Source: Candidatus Latescibacterota bacterium
Lineage (GTDB): Bacteria; Latescibacterota; UBA2968; UBA8231
DNA length: 41,950 nucleotides
Assembly: GCA_022826515.1 (NCBI GenBank)
Contig: JAJDUT010000111.1
Location: 1-41,950, forward strand
Direction of reading: 5' to 3'
Positions 16,402 to 24,148 of this stretch are shown here, one piece after another (position 1 is the first letter of the stretch; each line of letters opens with the position of its first letter). A model generated the notes under the pieces. That model was not told the DNA's origin and ran no database searches. It saw nothing but the letters and a program-made list of their open reading frames with translations. A program made the translations under genes and the position numbers.

Positions 16402-17568
16402 CTAAGTGACTTGTTCGGCACTGTGCGGTGCTTCCAGCACTTCGAGCATGGCTCGGGCGCAATAAACCCGGTTGCGTCTCGCTTCTCCAACCAGTGCGAC
16501 GATGCCTGCTGATTCCAGCCGGTCGATGGCGCGTCGGGCCGTGGTATAGGCGACTGCTAGTCTTTGCGCAATTTCGCGCACGGTCCAAAAGGGATTTTCA
16601 ACAAAAAGCTCCAACACCTTCTCTGATTGTCTCGATTGAGTTCCAGTGAGTTGCTCCGACCAATGCTGAAACAATTCGTCGATGCGTTGGATGCGGCCAA
16701 TAGCGTCCTCGGCTTGGAGTGCCACACCGCGCAGGAAGTATGTCAGCCATTCCTCCCACTGTCCGTTTTGAGTCACCGCAAGCAGGTGTGCGTAGTACTC
16801 CTCGCACGTGTCTTCTAAATAAGCGCTCAAGTATAGAAGCGGTGCTGGCAGGACGCCTCGGGCGACGAATAGCAGCGTGATGAGCAGGCGACCAACGCGT
16901 CCATTTCCATCTAAGAACGGATGAATGGCCTCAAACTGCGAATGGGCGAGCGCGGCGTGTACCAGAGGGGGCAGGGTATTGTCGTGAAGGAAGTTTTCCC
17001 ATTCGCCTAGACACGCCATCAGTTCTTCTGGCGGTGGGGGAATGTAGGTGGCGTTGTTCAGGACACATCCGGGCGGGCCGATCCAGTTCTGGCTGCGGCG
17101 AAACTCGCCGGGTGTCGCCGTGTCGCCCCGCACGCCCCGCATCAGTTTTTCGTGCAGTTCGCGCACGAGGCGCAACGACAGCGGCAGCGTGTTTAGGCGC
17201 TGTATCCCGAACTCTAGCGCGACGACGTAGTTGGCGACCTCGCGCAAATCCGCGGAACTTTGCTCGACCCTTGCCCCGGCCTGTGCGGCAAGCAATTCGC
17301 CTAGGGTTGTCTGCGTGCCTTCAATGCGACTGGAGAGCACGGCTTCCCGGCGCAGGAATGGCCTGATGAAGAGATGCGGATTTGGCAGCCGCCGACCTTC
17401 GCCTGCGAGTCGGCCTATTGCTTGGTCGGCGCGGGAGAGCGCGGCGACGAGTTCTTCGTCCCAAGCAATCGGTGGCGGTAGGGGTGACGGGACGTAGGCG
17501 CGATATCCGCTCGGACATTGGACCGTGCGACCGTGGGGTCGGCGTGTCCTATCACTGCCAAGATTCAC
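16402..17568 (-). CDS. Fic-domain protein with N-terminal inhibitory motif and C-terminal winged helix
   Basis: 388 residues from a GTG at 17568, supported by AAGGA six bases upstream; the frame continues to 17664 without a better start. The AMPylation motif HPFLDGNGRVGR is intact at 216-227. S79-x-x-x-E83-G84 ('SSRIEG') matches the class II N-terminal inhibitory helix, so activity is self-restrained. The segment 'NWIGPPG...ATYIPPPPEELMACLGEWE' is the family flap. A C-terminal winged helix (~315-370: VREIAQRLAVAYTTARRAIDRLESAGIV) suggests DNA binding and autoregulation. Such Fic proteins transfer AMP to target proteins. It heads the defence island and is read directly into hsdM. The AMPylated target is unknown. 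Confidence 0.92.
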   Translation of the reverse strand: MNLGSDRTRRPHGRTVQCPSGYRAYVPSPLPPPIAWDEELVAALSRADQAIGRLAGEGRRLPNPHLFIRPFLRREAVLSSRIEGTQTTLGELLAAQAGARVEQSSADLREVANYVVALEFGIQRLNTLPLSLRLVRELHEKLMRGVRGDTATPGEFRRSQNWIGPPGCVLNNATYIPPPPEELMACLGEWENFLHDNTLPPLVHAALAHSQFEAIHPFLDGNGRVGRLLITLLFVARGVLPAPLLYLSAYLEDTCEEYYAHLLAVTQNGQWEEWLTYFLRGVALQAEDAIGRIQRIDELFQHWSEQLTGTQSRQSEKVLELFVENPFWTVREIAQRLAVAYTTARRAIDRLESAGIVALVGEARRNRVYCARAMLEVLEAPHSAEQVT

Positions 17569-17608
17569 AATGTTTCCTTGTTTTCGGATGTGAAAATAAG
17601 AATGGCTC

Positions 17609-17640
17609 TTATTAGCGTTAATGCTGTGATACGCTAATAA
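17609..17640. promoter_or_regulatory. Perfect inverted repeat upstream of fic, candidate operator
   Basis: TTATTAGCGT (17609-17618) and ACGCTAATAA (17631-17640) are perfect 10-base arms with a 12-base spacer, 41 bases upstream of the fic GTG. Arm spacing puts the centres two helical turns apart, typical of a dimeric winged-helix regulator. The Fic protein itself has a C-terminal winged helix. No convincing sigma-70 hexamer pair was fixed here. Confidence 0.6.
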
Positions 17641-17694
17641 TACAACTCGGCGATGAAATTGCAAGCACTCACGTCCGCTCTAGGTTATTCGCGC

Positions 17695-18708
17695 TCAAAC
17701 GCCACCCGCGTCGGTGAGCAGGCCGACGACAGCCGCGAGCCGATCCTTGTCTTTGACCTTGGAGCGCAACGCAGTCGCCAGCGGCGTTGCGCCCTTGTCG
17801 TCTTTGGCGTTCACCTCGGCCCCACGGTCGAGCAGCAAGGCGACGATTTGGTCGAATCCCGCTTTGGCGGCGCAGTGCAATGCCGTCTGGCCCTTGTAGT
17901 TCCTGACGTTGACGTCGGCCCCGGCGTCGAGCAGGGCACGCACGCGCTGGACGTTGCCGCCGCGGTCGCCGCGCGACTGGAAGACAAGAGGCGGCCAGCC
18001 GCCCTCGGCGTGGTCCACATCTACGGCGCCGCCGCGAGCGGTCAGCAATTCGATGATCTCGGGATTGACGATGCCGGAACGAGGGGCCTCGGCGTGGGTC
18101 GGATCGGCCCCGGCGTCGAGCAGGGCCTTGAGGATGTCGGCGCGATCCCGCCACACGGCAAAGCGAATCAGTCCGCCACTGTACGGCCGCGGATCGGCAC
18201 CCCGCGCTAGAAGCATGGTGACGATGGCGAGGTGCCCGGCGCTGACGGCGTAGTGCAAGACTGTCATGCGCTGGCTGGAATCGTGCTGCGCCTTCTCGGC
18301 CGTTGCCAGCTCGGGTTCGCGGTCGAGGTAGGAGGCGACTGAATCGCTTTCGCCGAGAAAGGCCGCGGTGTAGATGTCGGTCGTTGCACCGCGTGTTAGT
18401 AGTTGGTCGGCGACTGCGTGGTGGCGCTTGTAGCGCGCGGCACAGTAGGGGGAGATTTCGACTAGCAGCGGCGTGAAGTGGCAGCCGCAGGCGTGGATGT
18501 CAGCGCCTTGATCGAGCAAGTAATCGACCATGACGAGCCGTCCCCGGTACGCAGCTTCCCACAACATGGTGCGGCCGTGCGAACCGATGCGGGTGATCCA
18601 CGCTGGCTTCTGCGCCAATACGGCTTGGACTGTTTGGAGATCGCCGCGCCCGGCGGCAGCGACCCCGATCTTGAGAAAATCACTGATTTTTCCCGGTAGA
18701 ATGGACAT
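17695..18708 (-). CDS. Ankyrin-repeat protein
   Basis: 337 residues built almost entirely of ankyrin repeats, without signal peptide or membrane segment. Recognisable units include 'GRTMLWEAAYRGRLVMVDYLLDQGAD', 'TVLHYAVSAGHLAIVTMLLARGAD', 'ADILKALLDAGAD' and 'GQTALHCAAKAGFDQIVALLLDRGAEVNAKDDKGATPL' in shortened form. The repeats are probably six to eight. Ankyrin proteins act as protein-binding scaffolds; the partner here is unknown. It lies upstream of the fic gene on the same strand but separated by the fic operator region, so probably a separate unit. Similar single-gene ankyrin proteins are common in environmental bacteria and are not by themselves a sign of host association. Confidence 0.9.
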   Translation of the reverse strand: MSILPGKISDFLKIGVAAAGRGDLQTVQAVLAQKPAWITRIGSHGRTMLWEAAYRGRLVMVDYLLDQGADIHACGCHFTPLLVEISPYCAARYKRHHAVADQLLTRGATTDIYTAAFLGESDSVASYLDREPELATAEKAQHDSSQRMTVLHYAVSAGHLAIVTMLLARGADPRPYSGGLIRFAVWRDRADILKALLDAGADPTHAEAPRSGIVNPEIIELLTARGGAVDVDHAEGGWPPLVFQSRGDRGGNVQRVRALLDAGADVNVRNYKGQTALHCAAKAGFDQIVALLLDRGAEVNAKDDKGATPLATALRSKVKDKDRLAAVVGLLTDAGGV

Positions 18709-18780
18709 CGTTGCCTGAATTTATGGGCTACAGTAGTTCCAAGTCGATGGGATTAACAGCGTTAGAAGAAGTTTCAATGC

Positions 18781-19710
18781 TTAAACCCCGTTCGAGTGGG
18801 CGCAGGCCAAGGCGACAATATCAGCAGGCGCTCGCCAAAACTCGGACCAACTCTCGCCTCTATCTTCACTGCGGTAGAGCTGATCCTCGACAGCGGCCCA
18901 AGCAACCCCCTCGGCGTCAAAGGCGATGTGGAAAGTGTCGATATTGCCCTTGGCCTCGGGGAAGCCAGCAAGCGCTTGGGTCCAAGTGCGGCCCGCGTCG
19001 TGCGAAAAGTAGAGCTTGCCCTGCACATCTCTGCCATGCCCCGGTCCTTTGCTGACGCTGGCGAGCAGGCAGTCGGGATCGCGCGGGTGGACGGCCACGG
19101 CGCGGCCATAGCGGCTTGCCAAGCCCTCCTTCCGATGCTTCCAAGAACCGCCGTAGTCGTCGCTGACAAAGACCGCGTCTGCGGTGTTGGCGTACAGGCG
19201 TCCCTCCATAGGGGCGGTAGCTACCTGATGCACATCGGCGTCCAAGTCCGGGGTCACCGGCTCCCAAGTAACGCCTCGGTCGGGCGAGCGCATGATGCTG
19301 CCGACGTGGATATCGGCAAAAACCCAGTCGCCGCTGCGTGCCAAGCTGCGCACGGCCGGTGGCCCGCCCCAAGGCGTGTACCAGCTTTGGCGGCATTCCA
19401 AAGCGTCAAAGGATTTTATCCGGCGCGCTGGCTCGTCGCCGTCGAGACAGTACACGTGGGGCGGCTCGGTGCCCAGCAGCACTTGCAGCGGCTCTTCGGA
19501 CAGTAGGGCGATGCATTCCACCGGATCGCCGATGCCGGTGGCCTGCGGTTGGGCTTGGCCATTGGCTAAGACGACTACTTGGCCGTCGGCTAGGCCAATG
19601 GCGGAACAATGGACGCCCTCGTCTAGGCAGCGGATGCCGTCGATGGCCAAGCGTTGCGTGGGCGTGCCATTCTCCAAGGTGAAGACCTGATTGTCGGTGG
19701 CTATGAGCAT
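18781..19710 (-). CDS. BNR-repeat / beta-propeller protein (sialidase- or sortilin-like)
   Basis: 309 residues with repeated Asp-box-like phrases: 'MRSPDRGVTWEPV', 'FVSDDYGGSWKH', 'YFSHDAGRTWTQAL' and 'YRSEDRGESWSEF'. These S-x-D-x-G-x-x-W motifs mark beta-propeller blades as in sialidases, Ycf48-like and VPS10 proteins. There is no signal peptide and no visible sialidase arginine triad, so enzymatic activity is doubtful; a binding or scaffold role is more likely. The start has TAGGAGG at eight bases. It is separated from the upstream gene by a terminator-like hairpin at 19746-19786. Confidence 0.8.
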   Translation of the reverse strand: MLIATDNQVFTLENGTPTQRLAIDGIRCLDEGVHCSAIGLADGQVVVLANGQAQPQATGIGDPVECIALLSEEPLQVLLGTEPPHVYCLDGDEPARRIKSFDALECRQSWYTPWGGPPAVRSLARSGDWVFADIHVGSIMRSPDRGVTWEPVTPDLDADVHQVATAPMEGRLYANTADAVFVSDDYGGSWKHRKEGLASRYGRAVAVHPRDPDCLLASVSKGPGHGRDVQGKLYFSHDAGRTWTQALAGFPEAKGNIDTFHIAFDAEGVAWAAVEDQLYRSEDRGESWSEFWRAPADIVALACAHSNGV

Positions 19711-19745
19711 GATCGTCCTCCTAACGTTGGTTTTACAAAAGCCAA

Positions 19746-19790
19746 ACCCGCCGACTCATGGCATGGCGCACATGGTGCCGGCGGGTTTTT
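19746..19790. terminator. Terminator-like hairpin between the TIM-barrel-like and BNR genes
   Basis: ACCCGCCG (19746-19753) pairs with CGGCGGGT (19779-19786). The plus strand continues TTTTT, and the minus strand continues TTTGGCTTTT. The loop is long (25 bases). On the minus strand it would end transcription of the gene finishing at 19888 before the BNR gene at 19710. Confidence 0.55.
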
Positions 19791-19887
19791 GTGGCAGCCT
19801 GTTAAATTGTATGAAACTAAGCTGGTTCAACTCTGTCAAGGCATCTTTGCCGGGGCCGGGGAGCTTGGTCGGCTTCACCGCACCTTC

Positions 19888-21177
19888 TCAGCGCTTGAAG
19901 TCGTACTCCATCAGCTCGGCAGTGCCCTGCCATACGATACCATTGTGCCCCAGCCGACGCGCTTCGCTGACGATGCGGTCGATTGCCTCTGGTGGCCAAC
20001 CCTCTCCGTGGATAATTGGATAGGAAGGCATGTCCGCCGGTAGGTATAGTTTTGCTTTCACCAGATCCCGCAAAACCAAGTCGGCCGTGGGGATTCGATA
20101 GGCCAGCGTCGCGGGCTCGTCAGCGCCGTATGCGGCAATGGTCTCCGGCAATCCCATGCCGTCGTACCCCGTAAAGCGATAGACAAGCTGTAGGGTATCC
20201 TCTTCCCGCAGATTGGGAATTTCCTCTTGCAGAAAGCGGGCCCACTCGATGAACGTGTTGCAGACAAAGGCCGAGATGTGGGACACCAGCGGGCTGGCAA
20301 AATCGGCCATCTCGCCCCAGCGCCGGTAATCGTGGCCCGCCGTCAGTGCCATGGAGGCCGGGTAGGTGTCGGTGCCAAAGGCCTTGTTGGGGGCTGCCGC
20401 GTGCACTGCCGCCCGAAAGCGCGCCAGATTGCGGACGATCAGGTCACAGCGGAAGCGGACCCAGTCGAGTACTCCCGAACCTAGGCCGAGCGCGTGGATC
20501 ACATCAAAGAAACCAATCCCGAGACGGACTACCTCACCGAGGCGGGCACCGTCGAGCTGGGGCAGGCCCTCCCGGGCGCGCTGCAAGTCCTCGACCATCG
20601 CTTCCATGTCGTAACCGAGCTCTTGGGCGGCGGCGGTGCAAGAAGAACAGGTGGAGCCAAAAAGCCCTAGGGGAAAACTGCCCATTGGATAGCGAAAGTG
20701 GGTGATGTCGAGCGCGTCGAGATCGTACTGAGTCGCCCAGTACACGCACACGGCCTCGATCCAGTCTTGCACATCCTGCCGCGATGGACAGAACATGAGA
20801 CGGCGGATCGTCCAAGCTCCTCCGTACGTCCACACATTCAGGCCGGCCTCCTTCAGTTGCCCCACAGCCCTTCTGAACGCTTCGTCGTCGCCTTGGGCCG
20901 AGACTCCGGGACCGCACAGGGCTTGGGCTTGCGGGTATTCCCTCGGGTCGATGGGCCGACCGTCAAAATGTCGTATGACGAGCTTGCCCAGTTCCTCTTC
21001 TGTTGGCGTGCGTCCTCCATAGGGACTGAGGGCGAGCACCTCCTCTGATAGCTGGCCCGTAAAGGAGAGAACCACTGTATTCAGACCGATCTCATCGCGC
21101 AGCCGCTCGACGTAATCGGGATAGTTGAGGACCTCGTCCGTGGTCAGATAAATTCCCGTGAGCCAATTATTGGTCAT
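19888..21177 (-). CDS. Uncharacterised protein, probable TIM-barrel glycoside-hydrolase-like
   Basis: 429 residues from the ATG at 21177, preceded by AAAGGAAACC; the frame runs to 21432, but the extra 85 residues are shadow of the isomerase gene. 'YLTTDEVLNYPDYVERLRDEIGLNTVVLSF', 'LKEAGLNVWTYGGAW' and 'DALDITHFRYP' read like successive strands of a (beta/alpha)8 barrel, as in families that include putative glycosidases. A CxxC pair in 'LFGSTCSSCTAAAQELGYD' may bind metal; similar Cys pairs occur after 'D..RYP' in such barrels. No signal peptide is seen. It is next to a sugar-isomerase gene on the same strand, supporting carbohydrate metabolism. No catalytic acids can be assigned with confidence. 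Confidence 0.7.
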   Translation of the reverse strand: MTNNWLTGIYLTTDEVLNYPDYVERLRDEIGLNTVVLSFTGQLSEEVLALSPYGGRTPTEEELGKLVIRHFDGRPIDPREYPQAQALCGPGVSAQGDDEAFRRAVGQLKEAGLNVWTYGGAWTIRRLMFCPSRQDVQDWIEAVCVYWATQYDLDALDITHFRYPMGSFPLGLFGSTCSSCTAAAQELGYDMEAMVEDLQRAREGLPQLDGARLGEVVRLGIGFFDVIHALGLGSGVLDWVRFRCDLIVRNLARFRAAVHAAAPNKAFGTDTYPASMALTAGHDYRRWGEMADFASPLVSHISAFVCNTFIEWARFLQEEIPNLREEDTLQLVYRFTGYDGMGLPETIAAYGADEPATLAYRIPTADLVLRDLVKAKLYLPADMPSYPIIHGEGWPPEAIDRIVSEARRLGHNGIVWQGTAELMEYDFKR

Positions 21178-21224
21178 TGGTTTCCTTTCTTTTGGGAGTC
21201 GTATCGAATCTACATCCGTCGCCG

Positions 21225-22184
21225 TCAACGCCGCCAGCCGCCGGCCTCGTAGAATTCGCGCGATTGATCCACCGTTCTCTCCGTCTCCTGCAGAAAGGAG
21301 AGCAGGCCCTTGAGGAGGGCGACCAGATCGGGCCGTGCTCCAGCGCCGCTGGTGGCGGCTCCTTCCGGCACGTAGGGATTGCCCGGCGCACTCTGCAAGA
21401 TCGCCTGCGTGGTCTTGGGCATGTACGTGCATAGGTACCCGTCGTAGCCGATTCCTTTTAGGATTCTGAAGATCTCCTGATAGTCGGCGTGGCCAGTCCC
21501 GTGTTGGCAGTGGTTGGTCTCGTTGAGGTGGAAGTGTTTGATCCGCGACCCGGCGTAGCGCAACGCATCTGGAATCGAGCCTTCTTCGATGTTCATGTGA
21601 TACACGTCCGGCTGCACGCCGAGATTGTCGAGCCCGAGTTCATCGACGTAGTTGACCGCCTCGTAGATCGTCGTCAGCACGCCGGGGAGTCCCTCGTACG
21701 TGTTCAGTGGCTCCAGCAGGATGGTGATGCCGCGGCTTGCAGCATGTTCGCAGATCTCCCGGATCGACTGCCGGAAATTGTCGCGCAGCGTTTCCACTGG
21801 CTCCAGCGGAAATGGCAATTGGGGAACCGCTGGCTGGGCCGCGCACAGTTCCGTGAAGCTGGCTCCGGTGTCGGCCGCTAGATCCACGGTGTCCTTGGCG
21901 TACTGCACGGCGCGCGCCCTTTTCTCTGGCTCGGAACTGGCGAGATTGCGCTCCTCGCCGGCGTGGTAGTATCCCCAAGCCGCGAGGACTTCCGGGACGA
22001 CGAGGCCGGCGTCTTCTACCCGCTGACGCCATTCGCAGCCATCCATTTTCTCCGGGTTGCCCGGCAGATCGATGCCGGTGTATCCGGCTTCTGCGGCGGC
22101 TTGTATTACTATATCGGGTTCTTCGAGGACGTTGTATCCTATCCACGGAAGCGTGTCGCACTGCAAGCTGTATTTGAAAGCCAT
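21225..22184 (-). CDS. Sugar phosphate isomerase/epimerase (xylose-isomerase-like TIM barrel)
   Basis: 319 residues of the AP-endonuclease-2/xylose-isomerase-like family, which isomerises or epimerises ketoses and inositols with a divalent metal. Expected ligands are E158 ('ILLEPLN'), D193 ('GVQPDVYHMNIEEG') and the His region 'KHFHLNETNHCQHGTGHADY' (H218/H220). The last ligand, normally Glu in 'YDG...S.E', is not obvious; here the strand reads 'GYDGYLCTYMPKT'. Length is normal (~280-320). It precedes the TIM-barrel-like gene on the same strand with 47 bases between, so a two-gene operon is likely. Substrate unknown. The ribosome binding site is weak (AGAAAGA). Confidence 0.88.
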   Translation of the reverse strand: MAFKYSLQCDTLPWIGYNVLEEPDIVIQAAAEAGYTGIDLPGNPEKMDGCEWRQRVEDAGLVVPEVLAAWGYYHAGEERNLASSEPEKRARAVQYAKDTVDLAADTGASFTELCAAQPAVPQLPFPLEPVETLRDNFRQSIREICEHAASRGITILLEPLNTYEGLPGVLTTIYEAVNYVDELGLDNLGVQPDVYHMNIEEGSIPDALRYAGSRIKHFHLNETNHCQHGTGHADYQEIFRILKGIGYDGYLCTYMPKTTQAILQSAPGNPYVPEGAATSGAGARPDLVALLKGLLSFLQETERTVDQSREFYEAGGWRR

Positions 22185-22334
22185 GATGTTAGTCTTTCTG
22201 CGTTGGGAGTGGTGGTTGGCGTTTGCCGCTCGTCGTCAGTTTTGCGAAGAATGGAGCGACCGCTTATTTAAGAGGGTATAAATCTCTTATGTTGCTAAAA
22301 TCGGATTGTGAACAATAAAAAGTCTGGAGGGAAA

Positions 22335-22907
22335 ATGGTTCTCAGTGATCGCGCAATCAAGACGCTGCTGGCAGAGGGAAAAATCGTCGTCGAGCCGCTG
22401 GGGGAGGGGTGCATTCAGCCGGCCAGCGTTGATGTTCATCTCGACAAGCACATTCTCGTGTTCCGCAACTCGCGCCGTCCATTCATCGATGTGCGCGAGG
22501 ACTTGAGCGACTTAACCGAGATGGAGGAGATTGGCGAGCAGCCGTTTATGCTGCATCCGGGCGAGTTCGTGCTGGGAAGCACTCTTGAGACAATAGGGCT
22601 GCCGGACGACTTGGTGGCGCGGCTGGAGGGCAAGAGTTCGCTGGGGCGCATCGGGCTGCTGATTCACTCGACCGCGGGGTATGTGGATCCCGGCTGGAAG
22701 GGGCACCTGACGCTGGAGTTGAGCAATGTGGCAAATCTGCCGATCACGCTGTATCAGGGCATGAAGATCGGGCAGCTCTCGTTCCACCAGCTAGCGACGC
22801 CAGCGGACAGCCCCTACGGTTCGCCGGGGCTGGGCAGCAAGTACCAGGGTCAGACTGTGCCTACGGCTAGCCGCGCGTACCGGGATTTTGAGGGCGGTAA
22901 AGGCTAG
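22335..22907 (+). CDS. dcd: dCTP deaminase (possibly bifunctional dCTP deaminase/dUTPase)
   Basis: 190 residues from the ATG at 22335, which has GGAGGG at five bases; the in-frame start at 22308 adds nine residues and lacks this. It deaminates dCTP to dUTP in dTMP synthesis. The family signature is complete: 'IQPASVDVHL' near the N-terminus, 'ARLEGKSSLGRIGL' (99-108), 'HSTAGYVDPGWKGHLTLELSN' in part with catalytic E128, and 'QGMKIGQLSF'. The 'HSTAG..DPGW' form and the C-terminal 'SKYQGQTVPTASR' tail resemble the bifunctional DCD-DUT subgroup that makes dUMP directly, but this is inference. It is transcribed alone and divergently from the sugar isomerase gene. Confidence 0.93.
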   Translation: MVLSDRAIKTLLAEGKIVVEPLGEGCIQPASVDVHLDKHILVFRNSRRPFIDVREDLSDLTEMEEIGEQPFMLHPGEFVLGSTLETIGLPDDLVARLEGKSSLGRIGLLIHSTAGYVDPGWKGHLTLELSNVANLPITLYQGMKIGQLSFHQLATPADSPYGSPGLGSKYQGQTVPTASRAYRDFEGGKG

Positions 22908-23066
22908 CAGCTACATGCGCGTCTTTTGGAAGCTAGCAATCTATCCGAGGGAATAAAGACGAAAAAGCGGGCGCGGGAAGGTTTTACCAGCGGTTTGGCT
23001 GGATGCCGCTGGTGCGACAAAAGCACTGGCGAAGACAGAAAGGACGTTGAAGTCGATGAATAATTT

Positions 23067-23927
23067 TCAGCAGGTCGCGTCCTTGCCTTCGCTGCCGTAC
23101 ACGGCGAGGCGTTCCTCTCTTGAGGTCTCGTCCTCGCTGACGCTGGAGGGGATGAAGTGGAGTTGCAGGGATCGCCGGCCTTGATCCGATCGGTTGGCAG
23201 GCGATCCGTGGTGCAGCCGACCGTGCCAGAACAGAATGCCCCCGGGCCTGAGGGGCACGGCGACGATGCGCTCCCTGGCCACGTCAGTATCGCAGATCTG
23301 CCAGTCCCGTCTGCTGAAGTGGATCACGGGCCCTTCGAGGTGGCTGCCCGGAATCACGTGCATGCAGCCATTGTCGCGATGCGCCTCTTGCAAGGCGATC
23401 CACACGCTGATGATCTCTGTGTCCATGGGCAGATCGAAGTACGCGTGGTCTTGGTGCCAGGGTTTCTCGCGGCCGATGCGGGCCGGTTTCTGCATGGCTT
23501 GGTGGCGGTAGAGCTTAGCTGGTTCGCCCATCATGCACCCGAGCACGTCCAGCAGGCGCGCGTCCCGGGCCAGTGAATCGAGGCGGGCATCGAAGCCGAC
23601 CCACTGCTGCAGCTTGCGCACCAATGTCTGTCGCTTGTCATCCGAAGCGCCCGCCAGTTGATCCCTGACGCCGCGTTCGAACTGCACGCCCCTGAATCCC
23701 TGATTCTTGCCGTCGATCAGATCTTCCACCGCTTTGATGGCATCGGCCATCTGCGCGTCCGAAAAGGCACCCTCCACGGCGAGGAAGCCCTGCGCTTTGA
23801 AGCGCTTGATCTCAGCGTCGCCGACATGCTCCAAACCGTTGACTGGTTCGGCTTCTCTGGTCGGGACGTAGAGATCGGGGTCGTACGCTTCGCTTCCGTG
23901 CTCGTCTTCTACTGCGTTTTCAGTCAT
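23067..23927 (-). CDS. PhyH-family Fe(II)/2-oxoglutarate dioxygenase (copy 3)
   Basis: 286 residues. 'IKRFKAQGFLAVEGAFSD' is the family opening after a ~38-residue acidic extension. The metal triad is H158-x-D160 ('KPWHQDHAYFD') and H240 ('RLHHGSPAN'); R251/R252 in 'GRRSLQLHF' is the likely 2-oxoglutarate anchor. 'NGCMHVIPGSHLEGP' is the conserved strand typical of the ectoine-hydroxylase/PhyH branch. Its sequence differs strongly from the other three PhyH proteins here, so these are not recent duplicates. It stands alone between dcd and the propeller gene. Substrate unknown. Confidence 0.87.
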   Translation of the reverse strand: MTENAVEDEHGSEAYDPDLYVPTREAEPVNGLEHVGDAEIKRFKAQGFLAVEGAFSDAQMADAIKAVEDLIDGKNQGFRGVQFERGVRDQLAGASDDKRQTLVRKLQQWVGFDARLDSLARDARLLDVLGCMMGEPAKLYRHQAMQKPARIGREKPWHQDHAYFDLPMDTEIISVWIALQEAHRDNGCMHVIPGSHLEGPVIHFSRRDWQICDTDVARERIVAVPLRPGGILFWHGRLHHGSPANRSDQGRRSLQLHFIPSSVSEDETSREERLAVYGSEGKDATC

Positions 23928-24007
23928 GGTCGGCTCTCTTTTTTTGCTAACTCCAACTAAAGAATAGCGATCATCCGGTTTATCTCCAACTTTTGGCTAC
24001 TCGGTAG

Positions 24008-24085
24008 ATAGCCTTTGGCCTGGACCGCAAAAAAGATCTCAGCGACGCCGAACTGGAGCTCGCCAGCATTTTGACGTTGCGATAA
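24008..24085 (+). pseudogene. Short coding-like remnant upstream of the propeller gene
   Basis: A plus-strand frame, stop-bounded upstream, reads IAFGLDRKKDLSDAELELAS then ILTLR and a stop at 24083-24085. The hydrophobic/charged periodicity looks like a real amphipathic helix rather than random sequence. There is no start codon and no longer match, so it would be the tail of a decayed gene, or chance. Confidence 0.2.
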
Positions 24086-24148
24086 GGCGCAGTATTTTCC
24101 CTGCAAAGCTACTCCTTCTCTCAACCATCCCCTAACCGGAGACTCGCC

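Noticed and set aside
7640..17568. Mobile-element ends or integrase carrying the defence island
   Set aside because: No integrase, transposase, tRNA target or flanking direct repeats were found within the window, so recent transfer cannot be supported.
22987..23013. Inverted repeat ACCAGCGG / CCGCTGGT after dcd as a terminator
   Set aside because: Perfect eight-base arms but no T-run on either strand; kept only as a possible hairpin.
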